Of a stretch of DNA of 64,000 nt, positions 1 to 7,276 are shown in pieces. Made by a program: the position numbers and the translations under genes. The stretch comes from JAJECS01 sp965198185. GTDB lineage: Bacteria; Chloroflexota; UBA11872. How positions within the stretch are numbered: position 1 is the first letter of the stretch; each line of letters opens with the position of its first letter. The notes beneath the pieces are model-generated. The model searched no databases. It was not told the DNA's origin and saw only the letters and a list, made by a program, of their open reading frames with translations. The stretch is taken from contig CBDAOU010000002.1 of assembly GCA_965198185.1 (NCBI GenBank), positions 992,001 to 1,056,000 on the forward strand. Direction: 5' to 3'.

Positions 1-500
1 TCGAAGTGCCCGGCGCGAGTGACGTGGCCGTTGAGTTTCACTCGCTCTCCAAGACCTACAACATGACCGGCTGGCGCATAGGCTGGATGGTCGGCAATGC
101 CGATGTCGTCGAAGCGCTGGGGCGGGTGAAGACCAACGTGGATTCGGGCATCTTCCAGGCCGTGCAACTCGCGGGGATTGCCGCGCTGGATGTCTCGCAG
201 CGCTGGATCGACAGCCGCAACGCGCACTTGCAACGGCGGCGGGACCTCGTGCTCGATGCCCTGCGCGCGACGGGCCTCAACCCCGAGACGCCGAAGGCGA
301 GCCTGTATCTCTGGTCGCCGGTGCCGGACGGCACAACTTCGGTTGACTTCGCGCACCGGCTCATCGAATCCGCCGGGGTCATCGTCACGCCCGGCGTGGG
401 ATTCGGCGCCGGCGGCGAGGGCTATTTCCGCATCTCCCTCACCACACCCGACGACCGCCTCCAGGAGGCTCTGGATCGCATCGCCGCGCTCAGCTTCTGA
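1..500 (+). CDS. Class I/II aminotransferase, C-terminal part (5' end outside window)
   Basis: This is the C-terminal two fifths or so of a fold-type I PLP aminotransferase; the reading frame is open at base 1. The stretch SLSKTYNMTGWRIGW is the PLP-lysine signature, with the Schiff-base lysine in SKTYNMTGWR. This wording is typical of the LL-diaminopimelate and aspartate aminotransferase group, so a role in amino-acid (possibly lysine) biosynthesis is likely, but the substrate cannot be fixed from the fragment. The small domain follows, with SLYLWSPVPDG and a terminal YFRISLTTPDDRLQEAL segment as in the family. The stop is at 498-500, and the hflX frame begins at once. Confidence 0.88.
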   Translation, partial: EVPGASDVAVEFHSLSKTYNMTGWRIGWMVGNADVVEALGRVKTNVDSGIFQAVQLAGIAALDVSQRWIDSRNAHLQRRRDLVLDALRATGLNPETPKASLYLWSPVPDGTTSVDFAHRLIESAGVIVTPGVGFGAGGEGYFRISLTTPDDRLQEALDRIAALSF

Positions 501-537
501 GAGCGACCCGCTCCAGGCTCGCGAGCGGGCCTTTCTG

Positions 538-1767
538 GTGGGCATTGACGGGCTCGCGTCGCTGGGTGACTGGCCGGCCGAGACCTCGCTGGACGAGCTG
601 ACCCGATTGGTGGATACGGCCGGCGCCGCGGTTGCCGGACGGCGCTGCGTCAGGATTCGAGAGCCCAATCCCGCCACGCTGATCGGTAAAGGCCAGCTGC
701 AAGACGCGATCGATGCGAGTCGCGCCGTCGCCGCGGACGTTCTGGTGGTTGACACCGAGTTGCTGCCACGTCAGCAGCGGAACATCGAGCGCGCCTTCGA
801 GGGCAAAGTGCTCGACCGCACCGGCGTGATCCTGGACATTTTCGCCGCCCGCGCGCATACGGCGGAAGGCCGGCTACAGGTGGAGCGCGCCCAGCTCGAA
901 TACCTGCTGCCCCGCCTGTCGGAGCTATGGGTCGAGTTCTCCCGCCAGCGCGGCGGCATCGGCCCCTTCCGCGGTCCGGGCGAGACGCAAATCGAGACCG
1001 ACCGGCGGCTCTACCGCGACCACATCCGCGACGTCGACGCCCGGCTGAAGCGTGTGCGGGAGCAGCGCGGCAGCCGCCGGCGCCAGCGCCGCGACGCGGG
1101 CCTGAACGTCGCCGCGCTCGTCGGTTACACCAACGCCGGCAAGAGCTCGCTGCTCAACGCCCTGACCGATGCATCGGTGCTGACCGAGAACCGGCTGTTC
1201 GCCACGCTTGATCCGACCACGCGGCGCTTGGACTTGCCGCAGGGCGGGGAACTCCTGCTCACGGATACGGTCGGCTTCATTCAGCGGCTGCCGCCGCGGC
1301 TTGTCGACGCCTTTCGCGCCACGCTGGAAGAGGTGCTTGAGGCGCAGTTCCTGGTGCACGTGGTGGATGCGGCGTCGCCCGACATGCTGCGCCAGGTGCG
1401 GGTGGTGGAACACACGCTCGGCGAAATTGGCGTTCGCGCGCGGCCGTTGATCACCGCCCTCAACAAAAGCGATCTGGCCCCGGAGGTGGATGTCGCCGAT
1501 TTCCCCAACGCGGTGCGCGTGTCCGCCCTGACCGGACAGGGGCTGGATGAACTGCGCGACAGGCTCGGGGAGGCGGCGCGCGCGTCGAGTGTCAACGTGA
1601 CCGTGCGGATTCCCTATGCCCACAGCGAGCTCGTGAGCCTGTTTCATCGCCGCGGTGCGGTGCTGCATGAGGCGCATGAACCGGGCGGCACCCGAATCAC
1701 GGGCACGCTGCCGCCGGCGTTGGCCGTTCGCTACGACCACTACCGCATTGAGGCCGAGCAGCAATGA
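538..1767 (+). CDS. hflX: GTPase HflX
   Basis: HflX is a ribosome-associated GTPase that splits or rescues stalled ribosomes. The N-terminal HflX domain is followed by the glycine-rich family signature GGIGPFRGPGETQIE (residues about 138-152). The G domain has a P-loop GYTNAGKSS near residue 197, DTVGF as G3 near 243, and NKSD as G4 near 310. I placed the start at the first in-frame standard codon, GTG 538. The preceding in-frame residues ERAFLV are normally conserved in HflX, so true initiation may be slightly upstream; see findings. The stop overlaps the next gene as ATGA, indicating coupled translation. Confidence 0.9.
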   Translation: MGIDGLASLGDWPAETSLDELTRLVDTAGAAVAGRRCVRIREPNPATLIGKGQLQDAIDASRAVAADVLVVDTELLPRQQRNIERAFEGKVLDRTGVILDIFAARAHTAEGRLQVERAQLEYLLPRLSELWVEFSRQRGGIGPFRGPGETQIETDRRLYRDHIRDVDARLKRVREQRGSRRRQRRDAGLNVAALVGYTNAGKSSLLNALTDASVLTENRLFATLDPTTRRLDLPQGGELLLTDTVGFIQRLPPRLVDAFRATLEEVLEAQFLVHVVDAASPDMLRQVRVVEHTLGEIGVRARPLITALNKSDLAPEVDVADFPNAVRVSALTGQGLDELRDRLGEAARASSVNVTVRIPYAHSELVSLFHRRGAVLHEAHEPGGTRITGTLPPALAVRYDHYRIEAEQQ

Positions 1768-3089
1768 CCGCGCCGGGCGGAATGCGGATCGGCGTCGCGC
1801 GCGGGGATATCACGCCGAGCGTCGGCGTTGACCTGTCCGGCTTCAGCCCCCGCATGGGCGCCGCCCTCGGCGTGCGGGACCAGCTTGAGCTGAACGTCAT
1901 GGTGGCCACCGCCGGCAATTCGAGCGTGCTGCTGGCCGCCTTTGACCTCGTCGGGCTCACGCCGGCATGGATCGAGCGGACCCGAGCCCACGTCAGCGCG
2001 GCGACGGGAGTCGCCGCCGATCATCAAATGTACGCCTGCACCCACGGGCACGGAGGGCCGGAAACCGGCGTGCTGCCAACCATGGGGGAGCCGGACGAGG
2101 ACTTTCTCGACGACCTCACGTCTAGAACCGTCGCCGTGGCCCAAGCAGCCATGGAGCGCCAAACCCGCGCGGATATCGTCATCGGACACGGAGCCTCGTT
2201 CGCCGGGGTCAACCGCCGCTCGCGTGCCGTGGCGCCGGACGGACCGGCCGACGGAGGGCCGGACGACATCGACCCAACGCTCATGGCGGCGCAAGCTCGT
2301 GATGGCGACGGGCGTCCGTTGGTCACGCTGGTGAACTACGGCTGCCACCCGACCAGCAGCCGCGAACGGATCTTCTCGGCGGACTATCCGGGCCACTTGC
2401 GGCGGCGCGTGCGCTTGATCACCGGCGCGCCGTGCCTCTTCATCAACGGGGCCGGGGCCAACGTGAACCTGCGCTTTGCGGACCCCCGCGCGCGCGGCTA
2501 CGGCGAAGCTCGCAGCTACGGCCATTCACTCGCCTTGACGGCGGTCCGGGCCCTCCAGACCGCGCGGCCTTCAGCTTCCACTGAGGTGGCAGCCGCCAGC
2601 CGTCCGGCCACCCTCGTACACGCCGACTTGCCGAGCCCGGCGGAAGCCCGCGCGCTGCGAGCGGCAGGCGAGGCGAACGACGAAGTCGCCGCCAGCGACG
2701 TGATGCGCCGCCATTTCCAGGCCTACGAAGTCGAGCACGCCGACCGCGTGTTGGCGGCGCATGACGATCCGGCCCGGACCGGCCGGCAGGAGGTCGAACT
2801 TCAAGCGCTCAGGATTGGCGATCTTGCCGTGATCGCGACGCCGGTGGAGCTGTTCGCCGCGGACGGCCAGGCGATTCGGGCAGGCTCGGCGGCGCCGGCA
2901 ACTATGGTCGCCGGATGGAGCAACGGCAACTGGGGCTACCTGCCCACCCGCCGCGTGGCCGCGCACGGCGGCTACGAGGCCGAAACCGCCCACCGCTGGT
3001 ATCAGCAACCGGCGGCCTGGACGCCGGAAAGCGGCGACGAGTTGCGCACCGCCGCACTCACTTCCCTGGCGGAACTCTTTAGCGCGTAA
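1764..3089 (+). CDS. Neutral/alkaline ceramidase-like N-terminal-domain protein
   Basis: This 441-residue protein resembles the N-terminal domain family of neutral/alkaline non-lysosomal ceramidases, zinc amidohydrolases. Seen in the sequence are an early GVARGDITPSVGVDLSGF segment, CTHGHGGPETG near residue 93, NYGCHPTSSRE near 190 and a GAGANVN stretch near 230; such His-containing loops hold the metal in the family. There is no signal peptide, and it lacks the C-terminal domain of full ceramidases. Bacterial proteins of this type are widespread with unproven substrates, so ceramide cleavage should not be assumed. It starts inside the hflX stop (ATGA). Its 3' end overlaps the convergent recombinase gene by 11 bases. 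Confidence 0.7.
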   Translation: MTAPGGMRIGVARGDITPSVGVDLSGFSPRMGAALGVRDQLELNVMVATAGNSSVLLAAFDLVGLTPAWIERTRAHVSAATGVAADHQMYACTHGHGGPETGVLPTMGEPDEDFLDDLTSRTVAVAQAAMERQTRADIVIGHGASFAGVNRRSRAVAPDGPADGGPDDIDPTLMAAQARDGDGRPLVTLVNYGCHPTSSRERIFSADYPGHLRRRVRLITGAPCLFINGAGANVNLRFADPRARGYGEARSYGHSLALTAVRALQTARPSASTEVAAASRPATLVHADLPSPAEARALRAAGEANDEVAASDVMRRHFQAYEVEHADRVLAAHDDPARTGRQEVELQALRIGDLAVIATPVELFAADGQAIRAGSAAPATMVAGWSNGNWGYLPTRRVAAHGGYEAETAHRWYQQPAAWTPESGDELRTAALTSLAELFSA

Positions 3090-4107
3090 GCCTTTCGGGT
3101 CCCCGGCGTCGGCGGCGGGCGCGCGCGGACGCCTCGTCCACCGGCACGCTGAAGCGATCGAACACCTCGCGCAGGTGCGCGGTCTCGTAGTGGGCGTAAA
3201 TGCGCTTGGTCGTATCGGGTGAGGCGTGACCCAGGATGTCCTGCACGTGGGAGAGATTCGCGCCGCGATTGAGCAGCGACGTGGCCTTGAGGTGGCGGAA
3301 CCCGTGGGTGGTGGCCGTCACCCCGACCGCCGCGCCGTAGCGTTTGACGATCTTCCACACCGACTGGGGGGACAGGCGAAGGCGCTCACCGCCGCGGCCG
3401 GGATCGCGTGGCGCGCCGTGATGGCGGATGAAGAGCGGCACATAGGTGTCGCGGCGCGCATCCAGATAGGCGCGCAGGGCATCCCGCGCGTCGTCATCGA
3501 AGAAGACCACGCGCTCGCGCCGGCCCTTGCCGGTGATCAGCGCCTGTTGGGCGTGGCCGTCGTCGACGTCGCGGCGATCGAGTCGCGCCACCTCGGCGCG
3601 GCGCATGCCCGTGCCGTAGAGCACCTGCAGCAAGGCGCGGTCGCGCGCGAAGCGCAGGCGGGTCTCTTCGCCGGCGTCGGCGGGAATCAGCGCCGGAAGC
3701 TCGTTCTTGACATAATCAACAATGATCGCCAGCCCATCGTCCACGCGCGGTGTGCGATAGCGCGGCGCGGCGCGCACGCCGTGCAGACGCTCCACGGCGC
3801 GCTCGATCGAAAGCGTGGTCAGCGATCCCTCGCGCAGGCAATGCCGCAAGAAGGCGCGGGCGGCAGCCACGTAGGTCGCGATGGTCGCCTCACGCTCAGG
3901 CCCCAGCTCATCGGCCAGCGCCAGATAGAAACCCTCGAGCGCGCCGTCGTCGAGCCGGTCGAGCGTAATCTCATCCGCCCCGGCCTCCTGGCGCGCCCAC
4001 TTCGTGAAGCGGCGCAGGCCGGTGGCGTAGGTGCTGCGCGTCCGCGGGGATTTTGCCCGCAGACTGTCCAGGAAGCGCTCGGAGGCGGCGTGAAGCGTAC
4101 GGTCCAT
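3079..4107 (-). CDS. Tyrosine recombinase / integrase (XerC/D-like)
   Basis: A 342-residue site-specific recombinase. An N-terminal SAM-like DNA-binding domain (residues 5-100) precedes a catalytic domain with the full active-site set: R169 in TGMRRAE, K194 in ITGKGRRE, H268 and R271 in THGFRH, H294 in ILGHAS and nucleophile Y304 in KRIYAHY. The length is slightly above that of XerC/XerD (about 300) because of N- and C-terminal extras, the tail being Arg-rich. No integrated element surrounds it, so chromosome-dimer resolution is as likely as mobility. The start ATG at 4107 lies about 8 bases beyond a promoter-like -10, implying a leaderless mRNA. Confidence 0.9.
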   Translation of the reverse strand: MDRTLHAASERFLDSLRAKSPRTRSTYATGLRRFTKWARQEAGADEITLDRLDDGALEGFYLALADELGPEREATIATYVAAARAFLRHCLREGSLTTLSIERAVERLHGVRAAPRYRTPRVDDGLAIIVDYVKNELPALIPADAGEETRLRFARDRALLQVLYGTGMRRAEVARLDRRDVDDGHAQQALITGKGRRERVVFFDDDARDALRAYLDARRDTYVPLFIRHHGAPRDPGRGGERLRLSPQSVWKIVKRYGAAVGVTATTHGFRHLKATSLLNRGANLSHVQDILGHASPDTTKRIYAHYETAHLREVFDRFSVPVDEASARARRRRRGPERLTR

Positions 4108-4146
4108 GGGTAGTAACTTTACATAATACCATCACACATGTCAAGC
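4108..4146 (-). promoter_or_regulatory. Predicted sigma-70-type promoter of the recombinase gene (leaderless)
   Basis: On the minus strand there is an exact TTGACA (4139-4144), a 17-base spacer and TAAAGT (4116-4121) as -10. Only 8 bases separate the -10 from the recombinase ATG, leaving no room for a ribosome-binding site. The -10 lies within the repeated motif TTATGTAAAGT (4116-4126). Confidence 0.55.
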
Positions 4147-4194
4147 AACTGTTACTTCCGGCTTGCGCGATTGTGCGAAGACACGGTTGAACGA

Positions 4195-4779
4195 CTATGC
4201 GTCCTCGAGCAATCCCCCGGCTTCGGCCGCCCGCCAGAAGGCGTAGTCGGCGTGGTGGACGATGGTGTTCTCGAGGCTGCGCTCGACGAGCTCGCCCTCG
4301 CCGGAGTGGGCACCAGCCATGTGCGCCACCGCCTCCGGAAGGCCAACCGTCAGGCAGATGTGCACGCCGTAGGCGGGGTGGCGGATCGACGGACGGCCGG
4401 TCTTGCCGGGCGACGCTTGCCAGCGCGCCTGATTGACGGGGTCGTACTCCCACGGCTTGCCCACGTCGTGACACAGCGCGCCGGCAACCAGCAGGTCGCG
4501 GTCGAGAGGCAGCGCGGGAAACTGCCGCTGCAGTTCATCCCCCAACAGAATGGCGAGCTGCGTCACACCGCGGATATGGTCGGCCTGGGTGCCGTCGATG
4601 AGCTTGGGCATGCCGGGGTTGCCGGACGCCGGAATGTCGGCGATCGCGTCGAAGCTGCTCCGGTCCAGCGCCACGGCCCACGCCTCGGCGACCTTTTCGC
4701 GCAGGTCCGGGTCGACGATCTCGGCGATTTGCGGCAGCTCGTCGCTGACTCGCTCACGCTGCGCATCCGTAATCGACAT
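4195..4779 (-). CDS. HD-domain metal-dependent phosphohydrolase family protein
   Basis: A 194-residue soluble protein with an HD domain. The metal-binding set appears as H68 in ADHIRGV, the HD pair H104-D105 in CHDVGKP, further histidines near 140, 155 and 158, and D178 in HHADYAF. HD proteins hydrolyse phosphoester bonds in nucleotides or signalling molecules; the substrate is unknown here. The segment between the HD pair and the later histidines suggests a small-molecule pocket. A good GGGAGG ribosome-binding site precedes the ATG at 4779. It stands alone, 87 bases upstream of the recombinase start, on the same strand. Confidence 0.75.
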   Translation of the reverse strand: MSITDAQRERVSDELPQIAEIVDPDLREKVAEAWAVALDRSSFDAIADIPASGNPGMPKLIDGTQADHIRGVTQLAILLGDELQRQFPALPLDRDLLVAGALCHDVGKPWEYDPVNQARWQASPGKTGRPSIRHPAYGVHICLTVGLPEAVAHMAGAHSGEGELVERSLENTIVHHADYAFWRAAEAGGLLEDA

Positions 4780-4862
4780 GGCGTCCTCCCGCGGCGGCGA
4801 CCGATCCAGTGTGCCGCAGGCGAAAAGCGCTAGGCGAGCGCCTGGCTGTGCGGCCCTGTGTG

Positions 4863-4899
4863 TTGACAGCTAGTAGAACTAATGCGTATTAGTTCTACT
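4863..4899 (+). promoter_or_regulatory. Promoter overlapped by a perfect 12-base inverted-repeat operator
   Basis: TTGACA at 4863-4868 is followed after 18 bases by TATTAG (4887-4892). A perfect inverted repeat, AGTAGAACTAAT / ATTAGTTCTACT (4872-4883 and 4888-4899, 4-base centre), covers the spacer and the -10. This is the usual geometry of a repressor operator (TetR- or MarR-like size). No U tract follows the repeat, so it is unlikely to be a terminator. No candidate regulator gene is adjacent. Confidence 0.6.
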
Positions 4900-4900
4900 G

Positions 4901-5197
4901 ATGCCATTCAAGTACGGGCGAGTCCGGTCGTCAGGATTCAACGACGAGAACTCAACGCCAACGGCGGGGCCATTGACGCCAGCTGAACGGGACGGGCGCG
5001 CGGATCGTCGATCCAACCTGAATGCCTGGGTCGGACGCAGCAGCCCCGAGGATCGCCACCCTGATCCTGAACAAGCGCATGGACTGCCGCGCCAAGGCTC
5101 CCTGGAGCGTGTCGCCACTCCGCCATTGTTCATGGGTTCGCGGCAAATGGCCCTAGCCTTGGTCCGAAGCCAAGGATATATCGTGATATTTATGTAA
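4901..5197 (+). CDS. Hypothetical ORF, doubtful
   Basis: A 98-codon ATG-to-TAA frame starting at the predicted transcription start of the palindrome-covered promoter, so it would be leaderless. The product is polar and proline/arginine-rich, with a short hydrophobic end (MALALVRSQGYIVIFM). I recognise no domain. Wobble G+C is only about 60%, well below neighbouring genes, which argues against a conserved protein. It may be a young or decaying gene, or chance. It is listed because the promoter points exactly at its ATG. Confidence 0.25.
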   Translation: MPFKYGRVRSSGFNDENSTPTAGPLTPAERDGRADRRSNLNAWVGRSSPEDRHPDPEQAHGLPRQGSLERVATPPLFMGSRQMALALVRSQGYIVIFM

Positions 5198-5213
5198 AGT
5201 TCAAAGCCACGCC

Positions 5214-6464
5214 CTACGACCCACTCACCAAGCAGCCCACCGCCTCGACGGCCCGAAATCGATTGTCGAAGGCGACGCTGCCGTCGTCTTCGCTCGTGGT
5301 CAGCGCCACGCCGCGCTCGAACACGGGCTGGTTGCCGGCTATGAAATCAGGCTCGTAGACATCCCGGTCCACGTACTCGGCGGTGCGCCCGTCGGCCCAG
5401 CGCACCGTGTAGATCGTGCGCGGCAGCTCGAACGGGCTGGCATCGGGACGTCGCAGGCGGTGGATGAGGTCCTCATCCACGGTCACGCCGAGGCCCGGCG
5501 CCTCGGGCACGCGCACGTAGCCGTGTTCGACAGTCAGCGGCTCCGAGAGCAGATCGTAGGCGTAGGTGTTGAGACAGGTGATGGCCGGCCAGCGCGCCGC
5601 CGGCAACACCGCGCCCAGGTGCATCGCGAACGCGGTCGTGATGCCGGTGCCCACGAGCTGAAGCCACAGCGGCATATTGGCGGCGGCGGCCTGCGCCCCT
5701 TGGTGCAGGCACGTCGCAGCGTCGCCGCTGACGACAAAGCCGTCGCACACGCCCTCGCGCACGGCGGTCAGGAAGGGCGGCGAGTCGAAATGCATCGCGA
5801 TCGGTCGCGGCACGGCCGCCCGCAGGGATTGGTTCCCGCCGATGTCGGTCTGGGGGATCGGCGTTTCGAAGATCGCGATCTTGGGATAGCCGGCCAGCGT
5901 CGTCAGCAGCGGTTTGGCATGTCCGGCGTCGACCAGCATGCCATTGAAATCGAGATCCAGCTTCGCGTGCGCGGGCGTCGCGGCGCTCACGGCTTCCACC
6001 TGCTCGACGATGTCGAACCAGGGCCGCGCCTTCAGCTTGAACGCGGTATAGCCGGCCTCGATGCCGGCGCGCGCCTCCGCCGCCCAGTCGTGCGGCGGCA
6101 TGTCGTAGCACCACCACGCCAGGGGACACCGTGCGCGCACGGCGGATCCCATGAGCCGATGCACCGGCACCCCGAGCGACTTCCCGACAACGTCGAACAG
6201 CGCCTGCTGCAGCCCGGGGCCAAGCGACTCGTCCCAGAGCAGATCGGCCGGATTGGCGCCCATGGCGCGGTCCACGCTCGCGTCGGTCACGAGGCCCCAG
6301 GTGTAGTGCGGCAGAGTCTCGCCCCACCCCACGAGCCCGGTGTCGGTGGTAACTTTGCATACCTCGGAAAGGGCCCAATTGGCCAGCCCACGCCGCATGT
6401 GGCGACCCGCCGTGGGCGTGTGACCAGCGTCGACGACGATTCGCTCGATTCGCGTGATCCGCAT
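5214..6464 (-). CDS. Mandelate racemase/muconate-lactonizing enzyme family protein
   Basis: A 416-residue member of the enolase superfamily, which abstracts the proton alpha to a carboxylate in sugar acids, muconates or dipeptides. An N-terminal capping domain (MRITRIERIVVDAG...) is followed by the barrel with the KxK motif in AFKLKARPW, a metal-ligand strand LDLDFNG and a second ligand in IFETPIP. The C-terminal region has a long TVEHGYVRVPEAPGLGV tail as in the mandelate-racemase subgroup. The start at 6464 was chosen because the family begins there; an open frame extends 40 codons further upstream without homology. It diverges from the M23 peptidase gene. The substrate is unknown. Confidence 0.82.
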   Translation of the reverse strand: MRITRIERIVVDAGHTPTAGRHMRRGLANWALSEVCKVTTDTGLVGWGETLPHYTWGLVTDASVDRAMGANPADLLWDESLGPGLQQALFDVVGKSLGVPVHRLMGSAVRARCPLAWWCYDMPPHDWAAEARAGIEAGYTAFKLKARPWFDIVEQVEAVSAATPAHAKLDLDFNGMLVDAGHAKPLLTTLAGYPKIAIFETPIPQTDIGGNQSLRAAVPRPIAMHFDSPPFLTAVREGVCDGFVVSGDAATCLHQGAQAAAANMPLWLQLVGTGITTAFAMHLGAVLPAARWPAITCLNTYAYDLLSEPLTVEHGYVRVPEAPGLGVTVDEDLIHRLRRPDASPFELPRTIYTVRWADGRTAEYVDRDVYEPDFIAGNQPVFERGVALTTSEDDGSVAFDNRFRAVEAVGCLVSGS

Positions 6465-6565
6465 CCCGGCACCTGATGTCTGTGGCGCATCACAGTCTCG
6501 CATGCGCATCCGGCGTGCCGACGACGGCGGAGACGCTGGCGCCAGTGGGGAGAGTTCACGCCGCA

Positions 6566-7276
6566 ATGCCTCACCGCTCGTCACTGCTCGGACGCCGGCG
6601 AGTTCTGGCGTACGTTGCCGGCCTGGGCCTAGCCACCGTCTGCCCCGTCACGGCCCGCCCGGCGCCCGCCGTGGAGGCCCTGTCACTGCCGGTCGCGGGT
6701 GATTCCTCGCCCCGAACCTGGTGGCTGGATCAGTGGTACGGCAACACCACGTTCGCCTACCGCATGCGCCGCAGCATCTACTTCGCGGGTCAGGGACTGC
6801 ACTTCGGCGTCGACTTTGGCATGGCCTGCGGTACGGAGGTTCTCGCCGCGGCGGATGGCATCGTGCGCGAGATCGGCGGTGTGCGCCGCGCCTGGCCGCT
6901 GCACGTGTCCATCGACCATCCCCATCTCGGCATCACCACGATTTACGGGCATCTATCGCAGAGCATCGTGGCCAACATCGGCGATGAGGTCCGTCGCGGC
7001 GAGGTGATCGCCGAAAGCGGTGACTCGGTGACCCATGCGTGCAGCGGATCGCCCCACCTGCATTTCGAAGTGAGGCACGACGCCATGCGCGTCAGCACGA
7101 ATCCGGTGCCCTGGATCGCCGCCGATTGGCCGGCGATCTATGCGCCCCGGAGCGGGCCGCCCTTCGAAATCGATCTCAGCAATCCAACGCGCTGGCAGTC
7201 GATCTATGAGCAACCGGACGTGCGCTTCGGCGGGCCCTACCTGAACGAGTTCGAGCAGGCGTGGCCACCCGCATAG
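6566..7276 (+). CDS. Exported M23-family (LytM-like) metallopeptidase
   Basis: A 236-residue secreted zinc peptidase likely to cut peptidoglycan cross-links. An N-terminal export signal with an arginine cluster (GRRRVLAYVAGLGLA, Tat-like) precedes the M23 domain, which has both metal motifs: H79xxxD83 in LHFGVDFG and H164-L-H166 in PHLHFEV. The lead-in YGHLSQSIVANIGDEV is typical of the fold. ATG 6566 was chosen because it has a GGGGAGAG ribosome-binding site 13 bases ahead and starts directly at the signal peptide; an earlier in-frame start (6476) adds 30 residues without signal character. The stop overlaps the following gene by 16 bases. Confidence 0.88.
   Translation: MPHRSSLLGRRRVLAYVAGLGLATVCPVTARPAPAVEALSLPVAGDSSPRTWWLDQWYGNTTFAYRMRRSIYFAGQGLHFGVDFGMACGTEVLAAADGIVREIGGVRRAWPLHVSIDHPHLGITTIYGHLSQSIVANIGDEVRRGEVIAESGDSVTHACSGSPHLHFEVRHDAMRVSTNPVPWIAADWPAIYAPRSGPPFEIDLSNPTRWQSIYEQPDVRFGGPYLNEFEQAWPPA

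Larger units (their letters stand above)
4780..5213. other. 434-base gap: operator-like palindrome plus poorly coding sequence
   Basis: No recognisable gene lies here. The gap holds an exact TTGACA, a perfect 12-base inverted repeat and an ORF of 98 codons beginning at 4901 (listed separately). It ends in an AT-rich patch (5170-5203) with the motif TTATGTAAAGT at 5190-5200. Third-position G+C is visibly lower than in the flanking genes, suggesting decayed or recently acquired DNA. Confidence 0.6.

Noticed and set aside
178..537. Long 5' extension of the hflX reading frame
   Set aside because: It overlaps the aminotransferase in another frame and its Arg/Ser/Ala-rich translation is a shadow of that gene.
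4100..4160. Complete dif site around the recombinase start
   Set aside because: Only one arm resembles dif; the six-base centre and opposite arm do not match a palindromic dif site at any of the three motif copies.
6481..6500. CRP-like half-palindrome TGTGGCGCATCACA between the divergent enolase-family and M23 genes
   Set aside because: The half-site spacing is two bases short of the CRP consensus and no CRP-type regulator is seen.
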